Assembly (NCBI GenBank): GCA_965248915.1
Contig: OZ252216.1
Span: 2,170,001 to 2,234,000, forward strand
Direction of reading: 5' to 3'
Source: CBDFLA01 sp965248915
GTDB taxonomy: Bacteria; Pseudomonadota; Alphaproteobacteria; M2410
DNA: 64,000 bases
Below the pieces are notes generated by a model that saw only the letters and a program-made list of their open reading frames with translations, searched no databases and was not told where the DNA came from. Positions 8,009 to 16,280 of this stretch are shown here, piece after piece. Positions within the stretch are counted from its first letter, which is position 1. Every line of letters starts with the position of its first letter. The position numbers and the translations under genes are program-made.

Positions 8009-9025
8009 ATGATGGTTTCTTTAGCAATTCCTGTGATTCCGGAAAGTATGTCGGCAGTGAGTATTATTGAACCCGGCGGACCGAATGTTTTGCAGATTGA
8101 AACGATCCCAACACCATCCCCAGGCGCAAACGAAGTCTTGATAAAAACAATTGCGGCCGGCGTAAACAGGCCCGACGTCGTTCAACGTATGGGTCTCTAT
8201 CCACCACCCCCTGGCGCACCCGCAACTCCAGGCTTGGAAGTCGCAGGTAAAATTGTAGCGCTTGGCGAAAACGTCAGCACACTTCAGATTGGTGATGAAA
8301 TTTGCGCCCTCGTGCCCGGCGGCGGCTATGCAGAGTATTGCGTTGTGCAAATGCCATTGGCTCTACCTATTCCAAACGGCTTTAGCATGACCGAAGCAGC
8401 CGCCCTTCCAGAAACATTCTTTACGGTCTGGACGAACGTCTTTGGCCGCGGTCGATTGCAGGACGGTGAAACCCTCCTCATCCACGGTGGGTCCAGCGGT
8501 ATTGGAACCACGGCCATTCAGGTTGCCAAGCATCTGGGTGCCCGTGTTTTCGCCACTGCCGGCAGTCCAGAGAAGTGCAAAGCATGCACAAGGCTGGGCG
8601 CAGAGCGGGCCATAAACTACAAGACCGATGACTTCGTGTCGGTCGTGCAGGAAGCTACCGGCGGCGCCGGCGTCGATGTCATCCTCGACATGGTCGGCGG
8701 CGACTATATTGACCGCAACATCAAGGCCCTCGCTGTCGAAGGGCGTCTCGTCAATATCGCCTTCCTCAAAGGGTCTTTGGCCGAAATCAACTTCATGCCG
8801 ATCATGTTGAAGCGATTGACCCTGACAGGATCAACCCTGCGGCCCCAGTCTGTGGAGGCCAAGGCGGAGATCGCAGCAAGTCTCAAAGCCAAGGTTTGGC
8901 CTCTTCTCGAGGCTGGAAAGGTCAAACCGGTCATCGATTCGGTCTTTCCTTTGGCAGAAGCAAACAAGGCCCACGCTCTCATGGAAACAAGCGCTCACAT
9001 CGGAAAAATCGTCCTAGAAGTCTGA
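8009..9025 (+). CDS. NAD(P)H quinone oxidoreductase, zeta-crystallin family
   Basis: This 338-residue medium-chain dehydrogenase/reductase is of the zinc-free quinone oxidoreductase type. An N-terminal GroES-like domain (GVNRPDVVQRMG, PGLEVAGKI) is followed by a Rossmann domain with HGGSSGIGTTAIQVAKHLGA at about residues 145-165, the nucleotide-binding motif of the PIG3/zeta-crystallin subgroup. The structural Cys cluster of zinc alcohol dehydrogenases is absent. It should reduce quinones with NADPH in the cytoplasm. The start at 8009 follows AAGGA by 4-5 bases; a second ATG at 8012 is equally possible. It diverges from the DUF1192 gene. Confidence 0.85.
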   Translation: MMVSLAIPVIPESMSAVSIIEPGGPNVLQIETIPTPSPGANEVLIKTIAAGVNRPDVVQRMGLYPPPPGAPATPGLEVAGKIVALGENVSTLQIGDEICALVPGGGYAEYCVVQMPLALPIPNGFSMTEAAALPETFFTVWTNVFGRGRLQDGETLLIHGGSSGIGTTAIQVAKHLGARVFATAGSPEKCKACTRLGAERAINYKTDDFVSVVQEATGGAGVDVILDMVGGDYIDRNIKALAVEGRLVNIAFLKGSLAEINFMPIMLKRLTLTGSTLRPQSVEAKAEIAASLKAKVWPLLEAGKVKPVIDSVFPLAEANKAHALMETSAHIGKIVLEV

Positions 9026-9053
9026 ATTTTCACGTCTCAGCCTGAATTGAGGT

Positions 9054-9081
9054 TTTCAAGCCACGCCAAACCGCCTATATA
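9054..9081 (+). promoter_or_regulatory. Possible promoter upstream of trcR
   Basis: TTTCAA at 9054-9059 and TATATA at 9076-9081 are 16 bases apart. The match is moderate and leaves a leader of about 140 bases before the trcR start. Confidence 0.35.
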
Positions 9082-9227
9082 CGCGGCAAGAAACATCCTG
9101 ACATGACGGACGTGAGGGATGGCGCGAGAGCAAAAGGCCTGGTTCGAAGGTTTTTTCCTCAAATCGGCGTCAGAAAGCACTCATACTCACCCTCGTCATG
9201 GCACATCGATTTGAAGGAGATTTGACC

Positions 9228-10007
9228 ATGACCCAACCTTTGATGCCGAAAGCAACCGCGGTATGGCTCATCGACAACACAACCCTCACTTTCAGACAAA
9301 TCGCCAGCTTCTGTGGCTTGCACGAGCTCGAAGTCAAAGGCATTGCCGACGGTGATGTTGCGGCAGGGATCAAAGGCATGGACCCGATAACAGCGGGTCA
9401 AATCAAACGTGCAGATCTTGAAAAAGCAGAAGCCAATTCAGATTTTCATATGCCTCTCGCGGTCAAGCGCGAAGATGTTCCGACCCCAGAACGCCGCAAG
9501 GGCCCGCGCTATACGCCTGTGTCACGTCGTCAAGATCGCCCTGATGCCATTGCCTGGTTAGTCCGCAATCATCCTGAGATCACGGATGCCCAAATCTCGC
9601 GCCTTGTCGGCACCACGAAGCCAACCATCGTTGCGATCCGCGATCGTTCCCACTGGAATACACCAAACATCAAGCCGGTCGATCCCGTAACCTTAGGTCT
9701 GTGCTCTCAAATCGAACTTGATGCTGTCGTCCAGAAAGCGGCATTAAAACTGGAACGCGCTGCCAAGAAAGCCGGCGGCAAAGCCTTAAAGCCGACCGAA
9801 GCATCTCTTCAAGAGAGCGCAGTGCCCGAGGAAGAAGCCCCTGTGAATGCCGAACCCGTCGATCCGTTTGCGGGTGGAAACTTCGATGAAGCCCCGGTCG
9901 AAAAGCCTGAGGAAAAAGTTTTCGATGCTGACGCTGTTTTTGCCGGATTGGGTAAAAAGGATGGCGACGAGAATTCAGACGAAAAGTCCAACGAAAAGTC
10001 TGAATAG
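9228..10007 (+). CDS. trcR: TrcR-like (DUF1013) cell-cycle transcriptional regulator
   Basis: The 259-residue protein matches the DUF1013 family, named TrcR in Caulobacter, a conserved alphaproteobacterial DNA-associated regulator. The conserved region covers roughly residues 1-190: MPKATAVWLIDNTTLTFRQIA at the start, a GPRYTPVSRRQDRPDAIAWL block, an HTH-like DAQISRLVGTTKPTIVAIR segment, and an HWNTPNIKPVDPVTLGLC motif. The last 70 residues are an acidic Glu/Asp/Lys tail ending in DEKSNEKSE. The start at 9228 is chosen because AAGGAG lies 9 bases upstream. It converges on an SDR gene. Confidence 0.85.
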   Translation: MTQPLMPKATAVWLIDNTTLTFRQIASFCGLHELEVKGIADGDVAAGIKGMDPITAGQIKRADLEKAEANSDFHMPLAVKREDVPTPERRKGPRYTPVSRRQDRPDAIAWLVRNHPEITDAQISRLVGTTKPTIVAIRDRSHWNTPNIKPVDPVTLGLCSQIELDAVVQKAALKLERAAKKAGGKALKPTEASLQESAVPEEEAPVNAEPVDPFAGGNFDEAPVEKPEEKVFDADAVFAGLGKKDGDENSDEKSNEKSE

Positions 10008-10049
10008 GTTGATTACCGTCAAACTCAATCGAGTTGACGCTCGAACTAA

Positions 10050-10865
10050 TTAGTCGTCGTTCTTCGGAGGTTTAGTCCCCAGGTTTTGTGCCAAACGGCC
10101 GCCATCGGCATAGATACACTGACCGGTAATGTAACTGGACTCAGCCGACGCGAGAAAGGCCGCAATTCCGGCGATTTCGTTTGGCGACCCAATACGGCCC
10201 AACGGTGTCCGTGCTAAGAGCCGTTTGCGACCACCCTTTTGTTCAATGGTCTCTCGCAAGCTCTCCGTCATAATACTCCCAGGACCAATGGCATTGACGC
10301 GAATGCCGTGCGGCGCAAGTGCAAGCGCAAGCACTTTGGTCAATTGATTCAGCCCCCCTTTTGAGACAGCGAAGGGAATTTGCTCAGCGCTGGTCATGAT
10401 GGCATCAACCGCAGAGATATTGATGACCGCATAGTTGCGATGTGTCTGACCAGTACGTTCTTCTTCTTCGATCTGGCGCACGACCTGCTTTGCCACTGAC
10501 TGCGAAACCAAGAAAGGGCCTGTGAGATTGACGCGCAACGTGCGCTCCCAATCAGCTTCATCAAGCTCCAAGAATGGCTTTTCGACATAGATCGCGGCGT
10601 TGTTGACCAGCACATCAATCCGGTCATAGGCCTCAAGGGTTGCCGCCACCATATTGTGAATGTCGAGCTTTTGACCAACATCAACTTTGCAAAAGATTGC
10701 CTCACCGCCATTTGCAATGACTTCTTCCTTGGCACTTTCACCGGCAGCTTCATCGATATCCGCAATGACCACACGCGCGCCATCTTTCGCAAAGCGATGG
10801 GCACACGCTAAGCCAATGCCTCTTCCCGCACCGGTAACAATGACAACCTGATCTGAGTGCGTCAT
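10050..10865 (-). CDS. SDR-family oxidoreductase with Phe in place of the catalytic Tyr
   Basis: This classical short-chain dehydrogenase/reductase has 271 residues from the ATG at 10865, which has GGAG upstream. It has TGAGRGIG at residues 11-18 for the nucleotide, NNAA at 88-91, the catalytic Ser in INISA (S151), and the C-terminal SSYITGQCIYADGG motif. The active-site block reads PFAVSKGG: the Lys (K169) is kept but the position of the general-acid Tyr is Phe165, coded TTC. Family knowledge says this Tyr is needed for classical hydride-transfer chemistry, so activity may be altered or absent, unless this subgroup uses another residue. It converges on trcR with about 40 bases between the stops. 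The substrate is unknown. Confidence 0.8.
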   Translation of the reverse strand: MTHSDQVVIVTGAGRGIGLACAHRFAKDGARVVIADIDEAAGESAKEEVIANGGEAIFCKVDVGQKLDIHNMVAATLEAYDRIDVLVNNAAIYVEKPFLELDEADWERTLRVNLTGPFLVSQSVAKQVVRQIEEEERTGQTHRNYAVINISAVDAIMTSAEQIPFAVSKGGLNQLTKVLALALAPHGIRVNAIGPGSIMTESLRETIEQKGGRKRLLARTPLGRIGSPNEIAGIAAFLASAESSYITGQCIYADGGRLAQNLGTKPPKNDD

Positions 10866-10988
10866 TTGGATCTCCGCCAAATTGGATGCGTTCGCGCATC
10901 CGGGGCCGGACTTTTAGCAGGCTGAAGCAAAAGCCGCAAACCTGGAGTTTCATTGACGCATGCGGCCTTCCCTCCTATTTCTCATGCC

Positions 10989-11261
10989 ATGATCGACAAT
11001 CCTTGGTTCTACGTTGCAGCCGTTCTCGCAGTCCTCTTGACCGGGATCTCAAAAGGTGGGTTTTCAGGCGGCATTGGCCTTGTCGCCGTGCCAGCAATGG
11101 CGCTGGTGTTGTTGCCGCTTGCGCCCATCGGCATGGCCTTAGGGATATGGGCCCACAAGACGGTCCCGGAAGAACCTTTCTTCCGGATCATCTACGCATT
11201 AATTTTCGTGGTCGGATTGAAACTGATTTGGGACGGCCTTCGTTTTGTTTTAGGAGGCTGA
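10989..11261 (+). CDS. TauE/SafE (TSUP) permease with a large internal deletion
   Basis: Only 90 residues are coded, whereas TSUP anion exporters normally have about 250. The first half (VLLTGISKGGFSGGIGLVAVPAMALVL) is the family's N-terminal helix with its GxSKGGFxG motif. It runs straight into PLAPIGMALGIWAHK and YALIFVVGLKLIWDGL, which normally form the last two helices. The ALVL junction occurs at both points in typical relatives as I remember them, so loss between short repeats is a natural explanation. The frame is intact, so a short membrane protein may be made, but transport is unlikely. The ATG at 10989 fits the family start better than an in-frame ATG at 10953. Confidence 0.65.
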   Translation: MIDNPWFYVAAVLAVLLTGISKGGFSGGIGLVAVPAMALVLLPLAPIGMALGIWAHKTVPEEPFFRIIYALIFVVGLKLIWDGLRFVLGG

Positions 11262-11355
11262 TACAGAGAAGTCTCTTTGTCATTCCCAACAATTGTAAAA
11301 CGCGATATGTAGACCCCCGATCACGTGGGGACGCATAGAAAATTTGGAGGACAAA

Positions 11356-12990
11356 ATGGGTGTAAAGCAAGGTGGAATTTACGACCAGGATCTCGACAAG
11401 AACCCGGCCAACTTCCAGCCACTAACCCCTCTAAATTTCTTGGAAAGAGCCGCCGAAGTCTATCCAGACCAAACCGCGGTCATCCACCAGCACATCCGCT
11501 ATTCCTACAAAGACTTCTACGGCCGTTGTCGTCAGCTTGCCTCCGCGCTTTCCAAACACGGCATCAAAAAAGGTGATACAGTTGCCATCGTTGCGCCAAA
11601 TATTCCGACCATGCTTGAAGCCCACTACGGCATTCCAATGGTTGGTGCGGTGATCAATGCCATCAACTATCGTCTCGACGCCGCCGCGATCGCCTTCATC
11701 CTCGATCATGGTGAAGCGAAGTTCCTCATTGTTGACGGCGAGTTTGGCGAGCTGGTCAAGGACGCATTGACACAATGCAAAGCCAATCCAACAGTCATCG
11801 ACATTGAAGACCCAGTATTTGAAGGCGGCACGAGGATCGGCGAGCAGACTTACGAAGAGTTTATCGCAGGCGGCGACCCAGAATTCATCTGGCATTGGCC
11901 GGAAGATGAATGGGACGCTATTGCGCTCAACTACACATCAGGTACGACAGGAAATCCAAAAGGCGTCGTCTTTCATCACCGCGGGGCTTATCTTGCCGCG
12001 TCCGGCAACGTGGTCACAGCAGGGATGCCACAATTTCCCGTCTATCTTTGGACCGTGCCCATGTTTCACTGCAACGGCTGGTGTTATACCTGGGCGGTCA
12101 GTGTCGTCGCGGGCACCCATGTCTGTTTGCGACGTGTCGAAGCCAAGTTTATTTTCAATGAGCTTTCCGAAAACGGCGTTACACATCTCTGCGGTGCCCC
12201 TATCGTGATGAACATGCTGACCTCAGCCAGCGATGACGAAACCCGCGAGCTGCCTCACACGGTCAACTTCTTTGTGGCCGCCGCCCCACCTCCGGCCGAA
12301 GTAATCGCCGCCATTGAGGAACGCGGATTTAAGATCACGCACCTTTATGGATTGACGGAAACCTATGGGCCGGCCGTGATCAATGATTGGCATAGCGAAT
12401 GGGACGAACTGCCCCGTGACGAGCGCGCCAATATGAAAGCCCGCCAGGGCGTCCGGTACCAAGGCCTTGAGGCTCTGTCTGTGCGAGACCCAGAAACCAT
12501 GGAAGAGGTTCCGCGGGATGGCGAGACCATGGGCGAGGTCATGTTCCGAGGAAACTTGGTCATGCGAGGTTATTTAAAAAACCCGACAGCATCGCAAGAG
12601 TCGTTTGAAGGTGGGTGGTTCCATTCCGGTGATCTCGGCGTTTGGCATGCCGACAACTACATCCAACTAAAAGACCGCTCCAAAGACATCATCATCTCCG
12701 GCGGAGAGAACATCTCTTCCATCGAAGTTGAAGACACCCTTTACCGCCATCCGGATGTCATGACCGCAGCGGTCGTGGGCAAACCGGACGAAAAATGGGG
12801 CGAGACCCCGGTAGCGTTCGTGGAACTGAAGCATGGAAGTAACATCGATGAAAAAGCCATCATCGATTATTGCCGAGACAATCTCGCGCATTACAAATGC
12901 CCAAAACTTGTGGTCTTCGAAGAAGTTCCGAAAACATCCACCGGCAAGATTCAGAAGTTCAAATTGCGCGATCGCGTGACCGAGCTATAA
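11356..12990 (+). CDS. AMP-forming acyl-CoA synthetase
   Basis: This 544-residue adenylate-forming enzyme activates a carboxylic acid to its CoA thioester with ATP. The motifs are in order: YTSGTTGNPKG (phosphate-binding loop, about residue 195), HLYGLTETYGP (adenine site), FHSGDLG, KDRSKDIIISGGENIS (hinge) and the catalytic Lys region TSTGKIQKF near the end. The overall form resembles the group containing DmdB-type methylmercaptopropionate ligases and medium-chain acyl-CoA ligases. The true substrate cannot be read. The start at 11356 follows GGAGG by 6 bases. It stands alone between the TSUP remnant and the YdcH genes. Confidence 0.88.
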   Translation: MGVKQGGIYDQDLDKNPANFQPLTPLNFLERAAEVYPDQTAVIHQHIRYSYKDFYGRCRQLASALSKHGIKKGDTVAIVAPNIPTMLEAHYGIPMVGAVINAINYRLDAAAIAFILDHGEAKFLIVDGEFGELVKDALTQCKANPTVIDIEDPVFEGGTRIGEQTYEEFIAGGDPEFIWHWPEDEWDAIALNYTSGTTGNPKGVVFHHRGAYLAASGNVVTAGMPQFPVYLWTVPMFHCNGWCYTWAVSVVAGTHVCLRRVEAKFIFNELSENGVTHLCGAPIVMNMLTSASDDETRELPHTVNFFVAAAPPPAEVIAAIEERGFKITHLYGLTETYGPAVINDWHSEWDELPRDERANMKARQGVRYQGLEALSVRDPETMEEVPRDGETMGEVMFRGNLVMRGYLKNPTASQESFEGGWFHSGDLGVWHADNYIQLKDRSKDIIISGGENISSIEVEDTLYRHPDVMTAAVVGKPDEKWGETPVAFVELKHGSNIDEKAIIDYCRDNLAHYKCPKLVVFEEVPKTSTGKIQKFKLRDRVTEL

Positions 12991-13001
12991 GCCCGGTCAC
13001 G
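12975..13001 (+). terminator. Hairpin spanning the acyl-CoA synthetase stop codon
   Basis: CGTGACCG at 12975-12982 pairs perfectly with CGGTCACG at 12994-13001 around an 11-base loop that contains the TAA stop. There is no U-tract, so termination is uncertain. Confidence 0.3.
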
Positions 13002-13113
13002 TCTAATCTGTGTACGTTACATCACACGCCAAGTGCTTTGGAACATCACCAAAGAAACGAACTTAGATAGGACTCAAAAAATTCGATTGGTCGCAGAACC
13101 GCGCGTCTTGAAC

Positions 13114-13290
13114 TTAGTGTCCAGGAGCGTGTCGCAGCCTTTCGATTTCTTCTTTGATGCGGAGCTTCTCGCGCTTGAGCTCCGTAATTTTTAGGGTATC
13201 TACGCTTGGGTGTTGAAGTTCTTCACTTATGAAACAATCCAGTTGCTTATGCTTTTCGTCTAGCTCAGCAAGGTGACTTTCCATTGCCAT
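13114..13290 (-). CDS. YdcH-like (DUF465) small coiled-coil protein
   Basis: A 58-residue protein can be read on the minus strand from ATG 13290, which has AGGGAG 8 bases upstream, to TAA at 13114. It begins MAMESHLAELDEKHKQLD and ends with KITELKREKLRIKEEIERL, the DUF465/YdcH pattern: an acidic start, a central loop, and a Lys/Glu-rich second helix with LKxxKLxxKEEI. The function of the family is unknown; members are short helical hairpins in the cytoplasm. It lies about 350 bases from, and divergent to, a second DUF465 gene at 13640-13861, so the two look like paralogs. The gene is short, but the family match and the ribosome site support it. Confidence 0.75.
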   Translation of the reverse strand: MAMESHLAELDEKHKQLDCFISEELQHPSVDTLKITELKREKLRIKEEIERLRHAPGH

Positions 13291-13639
13291 TCAGCATCTC
13301 CCTATTCTGTGTAACTATTAAAGCACTTTTCGCCGGATTTGTCAGCTGATTTTATGCCGCAGATTCCCTAGGGCTGGCGAAAATTGACGCAAGATTTAGT
13401 AAAGTTGACACCTAGAAAGAGGGTCCCTACAAGAGATTCGGACAAGCGCAATACTATGACCTCGCCGCATACTTTTCTTACTGCAACCGGTCACAATATT
13501 GCGCCCCTGAGAGAAGAAAATCCGATCAAGTTTCTCGCACCAGGACGAGAGGGAGACGGACAAATATCACCCATCCCAACCAAAGCCTGCTATAATTGGT
13601 GGAAACCCCAAAGCTGCAATCCTCAGGACATAAATTCGA
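13291..13639. other. 349-base spacer between the two divergent YdcH genes
   Basis: I see no convincing gene here. An open frame from 13384 to 13668 on the plus strand has no family resemblance, and its end overlaps the start of the YdcH gene in another frame. A TATAAT-like hexamer at about 13591-13596 could serve the plus-strand YdcH gene, but no good -35 box is placed in front of it. Both small genes must be promoted from this stretch. Confidence 0.4.
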
Positions 13640-13861
13640 ATGAACGACGACATCTCAGACTGGGATGACGAGGAAACTCTTCAAAACCAGCTCGTAGTAT
13701 TGCGGGAGGAACATCGGGATCTGGATACGGCGATTGACGCCCTCGCCACCGGAACGCCAGGCGATCAATTGCAGATTCGACGCTTGAAAAAGAAAAAACT
13801 CAAGCTCAAGGATAAGATCGCAGCCATTGAAGATCGCCTGATGCCCGACATCATCGCTTGA
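13640..13861 (+). CDS. YdcH-like (DUF465) small coiled-coil protein
   Basis: The 73-residue protein starts MNDDISDWDDEE and ends with the characteristic RRLKKKKLKLKDKIAAIEDRLMPDIIA-type basic helix, which matches DUF465/YdcH proteins. These often sit just upstream of purE in alphaproteobacteria, as here (128 bases before purE). It has two predicted helices separated by a GTPGD turn. The function is unknown. A second, divergent member of the family lies at 13114-13290. Confidence 0.8.
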   Translation: MNDDISDWDDEETLQNQLVVLREEHRDLDTAIDALATGTPGDQLQIRRLKKKKLKLKDKIAAIEDRLMPDIIA

Positions 13862-13910
13862 GCGATGGAATCCTTGGAATATCTCCCAATTTCTCTTTGA
13901 AATCTTTACC

Positions 13911-13938
13911 TTGTCAAAAGGGGTTCGGCGCCTATAAT
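13911..13938 (+). promoter_or_regulatory. Sigma-70-type promoter of purE-purK
   Basis: TTGTCA at 13911-13916 and a perfect TATAAT at 13933-13938 are 16 bases apart, about 50 bases before the purE ATG. I saw no purine riboswitch fold in the leader. Confidence 0.6.
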
Positions 13939-13989
13939 CCGCGCCTTTCCAAATCCGGGTCCTAATTTGGCACCCAAGGCAAACAAACC

Positions 13990-14487
13990 ATGAGCACACA
14001 ATCACCCGACGTTGGCATTATTATGGGAAGCCAGTCCGACTGGAGCACCATGAAGAATGTGGCCGAGACATTAGAAGCCCTGGGCATCGCCCATGAGACT
14101 AAGATTGTCTCCGCGCACCGCACGCCGGATCGCATGGCCGATTATGCCAAGACCGCCAATGACCGTGGGCTCAAAGTCATCATCGCCGGCGCCGGAGGAG
14201 CAGCACATCTCCCAGGCATGACAGCGGCAATGACCACACTTCCGGTTCTAGGCGTGCCCATCGAGAGCAAAGCACTGAAGGGTCAAGACAGTTTGCTGTC
14301 CATTGTTCAAATGCCTGCGGGCGTCCCCGTTGGCACCCTAGCCATCGGCCGTGCCGGCGCCGTCAACGCGGCCCTGCTTGCCGCTTCAATTGTCGCCCTC
14401 AATGATGCAGATGTTGCCGAGGCGCTTGCCAAGTGGCGCGCCAATCAGACCGCCTCAGTCGCAGAACACCCAACCGACGAAGCATGA
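13990..14487 (+). CDS. purE: N5-carboxyaminoimidazole ribonucleotide mutase
   Basis: The 165-residue class I PurE converts N5-CAIR to CAIR in purine synthesis. Near the start is GIIMGSQSDWSTM, the phosphate and substrate loop with the conserved Ser and Asp; then SAHRTPDRM, GAGGAAHLPGM and GVPIES in the expected order. It is the partner of PurK, whose start lies 4 bases after the purE stop, so the two are one operon read from the promoter at 13911-13938. Confidence 0.95.
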   Translation: MSTQSPDVGIIMGSQSDWSTMKNVAETLEALGIAHETKIVSAHRTPDRMADYAKTANDRGLKVIIAGAGGAAHLPGMTAAMTTLPVLGVPIESKALKGQDSLLSIVQMPAGVPVGTLAIGRAGAVNAALLAASIVALNDADVAEALAKWRANQTASVAEHPTDEA

Positions 14488-14491
14488 ACCC

Positions 14492-15592
14492 ATGGCCAAT
14501 GATATAGGCACCGCTCCCGTGCCCCCCGGGAGCACCATCGGCATTCTCGGAAGCGGCCAGTTAGGCCGAATGCTTGTCGTCGCCGCTGCCGAATTGGGAT
14601 TCAAAACACACGTCTATTCGCCGGATGAAACCTCGCCCGCCTCACAAGTCGCAAGCAGCACGACCGTCGCAAGCTATGATGACGAGCAAGCGTTGCGCAC
14701 ATTCGCCGAGCAGGTTGAGGTGGTGACTTGCGAATTTGAAAACGTGCCCGCGGAAGCAGCAAACCTCTTGTCTTCAATATCGACGGTCAGACCCGGCGCA
14801 AAGGGGTTGCAAGTTGCGCAAGATCGTCTGGACGAAAAGAAATTTCTGCAAGACATCGGGGAGCGCACTGCGCCTTACCTCGCGGTCAATGACTTGCCCA
14901 GCTTGCAAGCGGCCGTGCAAGAAATTGGAACGCCCTCAATTCTTAAAACCCGCAGGTTCGGATACGACGGTAAGGGCCAAACAAAACTCTCCGAAGACGC
15001 CGACCTTCAAGAAGCGATCAACGGTCTCAAAGGTGCACCCGCCATTTTGGAGGGGTTTATCAATTTCGAGCGCGAAATTTCGGTCATCGTTGCCAGAGGT
15101 GTGGACGGACAATCCGCCTGTTTCGACCCGGTTGAAAACATCCACGAGAACCACATCCTCGCCAAGACAACGGTCCCTGCACGCCTTTCGGCCATCGCCG
15201 CAGAGCGAGCCATGGCAACAGCCACGCACATTGTCGACAAGCTCGACTATATCGGTGTCATGGGTGTCGAACTTTTCGTTGAAGACGGCGGACGCATTCT
15301 GGTCAATGAAATCGCCCCGCGGGTTCACAATTCCGGACACTGGACCCAAGACGCTTGCGCAACAAGTCAATTCGAACAACACATCCGCGCCGTCTGTGGA
15401 TGGCCGCTTGGGTCGCCAGATCGACACTCGGACGCCATCATGCACAATCTCATCGGTAAAGATGTGGAACGTTGGCAAGAACTGGCCGCCAATCCCCACA
15501 CCCACATTCACCTCTATGGAAAAACGCAAGTTCGCGACGGCCGAAAAATGGGCCACGCCACCGAACTTCTCCCACTCGGTCGCCTAAAGTAA
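14492..15592 (+). CDS. purK: N5-carboxyaminoimidazole ribonucleotide synthase
   Basis: This 366-residue ATP-grasp enzyme makes N5-CAIR from AIR, bicarbonate and ATP, supplying PurE. It has GILGSGQLGRMLVVAAAELG at the N-terminal Rossmann-like domain, TCEFENVP, KTRRFGYDGKGQ in the ATP-grasp lid, and the metal-binding VNEIAPRVHNSGHWT near residue 280. The start at 14492 is the ATG closest to the family's usual N-terminus; the frame is open upstream inside purE, but that part is a shadow of purE. It ends 13 bases before the end of the convergent COQ9 gene. Confidence 0.95.
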   Translation: MANDIGTAPVPPGSTIGILGSGQLGRMLVVAAAELGFKTHVYSPDETSPASQVASSTTVASYDDEQALRTFAEQVEVVTCEFENVPAEAANLLSSISTVRPGAKGLQVAQDRLDEKKFLQDIGERTAPYLAVNDLPSLQAAVQEIGTPSILKTRRFGYDGKGQTKLSEDADLQEAINGLKGAPAILEGFINFEREISVIVARGVDGQSACFDPVENIHENHILAKTTVPARLSAIAAERAMATATHIVDKLDYIGVMGVELFVEDGGRILVNEIAPRVHNSGHWTQDACATSQFEQHIRAVCGWPLGSPDRHSDAIMHNLIGKDVERWQELAANPHTHIHLYGKTQVRDGRKMGHATELLPLGRLK

Positions 15593-15605
15593 AGTCACGT
15601 GAAAT

Positions 15606-16280
15606 TTAGGAACGAGCCGACGGTCCAGGATAACGAAGCGCCGACAAAAGCGTAATCGGCGACGGCAGCTTGTCTGTCACGCCGCGCACCTTTGCTTTGA
15701 CTTTCTCAATTTGCATCACATCAGCAATCCTGCGATCAAGAAATTCCCACGTGGCTTCGTGATCGTCTGAGGAGTCGTTGAGCCAAACAAACAGAGTTGA
15801 CGAATAAACGCCCGCGAGGATTGCTCGCTTCGTGTAGAAATTGATATCTGTGCTCGTGTCCCCGATACCACGCCAAATGGCGTCCACCGTGCGGGCCAGG
15901 AGCAATGTCGCAAGCGCCCCATACATGGGCAAGGCGAGAAGACTTGTGGCGCGACGCGCAGCTTCTTTGTGAGGCTCAATCACCTCAATGCGCCGACGCA
16001 CCGCAAACGTGATTTTCTCGCGGATCTTCATACCGTCCAACCGGTCAGGCGTTAGCTCGAGAAACAGCTCATCATCGGCCCATTCAGAAAAGACCTCAAG
16101 CAGGCTCCAAACACCTTTTGGAAAAAGGAGCGTGAGTTCCTTCCGGTCAACATCTGCGTCATCAGCCGCGGCCTCGAACGTCTTTTGCGTCCATCCATCG
16201 AAGGCGACAGCGGGCAAGGCCGCCAGCATGACCTTCTTTTGCAGTTCTTCAAACTCTGGGGACTTATTCTTGGCTCCCAT
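15606..16280 (-). CDS. COQ9-family ubiquinone biosynthesis protein
   Basis: The 224-residue helical protein matches the COQ9 family: a TetR-like helical N-terminus (PAVAFDGWTQKTFEAAADDADVD), a central TFAVRRRIEVIEPHKEAARRA block, and VDAIWRGIGDTSTDINFYTKRAILAGVYSSTL, the lipid-binding C-terminal part. In eukaryotes COQ9 binds lipid and helps the COQ7 hydroxylation step; alphaproteobacterial homologs are common, and the same role is inferred. The ATG at 16280 has AAGGAGAGGGTG directly upstream. The gene overlaps the end of peptide deformylase by 17 bases, so its ribosome site lies inside def. Confidence 0.85.
   Translation of the reverse strand: MGAKNKSPEFEELQKKVMLAALPAVAFDGWTQKTFEAAADDADVDRKELTLLFPKGVWSLLEVFSEWADDELFLELTPDRLDGMKIREKITFAVRRRIEVIEPHKEAARRATSLLALPMYGALATLLLARTVDAIWRGIGDTSTDINFYTKRAILAGVYSSTLFVWLNDSSDDHEATWEFLDRRIADVMQIEKVKAKVRGVTDKLPSPITLLSALRYPGPSARS

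Noticed and set aside
13384..13668. Open frame of 94 codons on the plus strand.
   Set aside because: No family resemblance, no ribosome site seen, and it runs into the YdcH gene in another frame.
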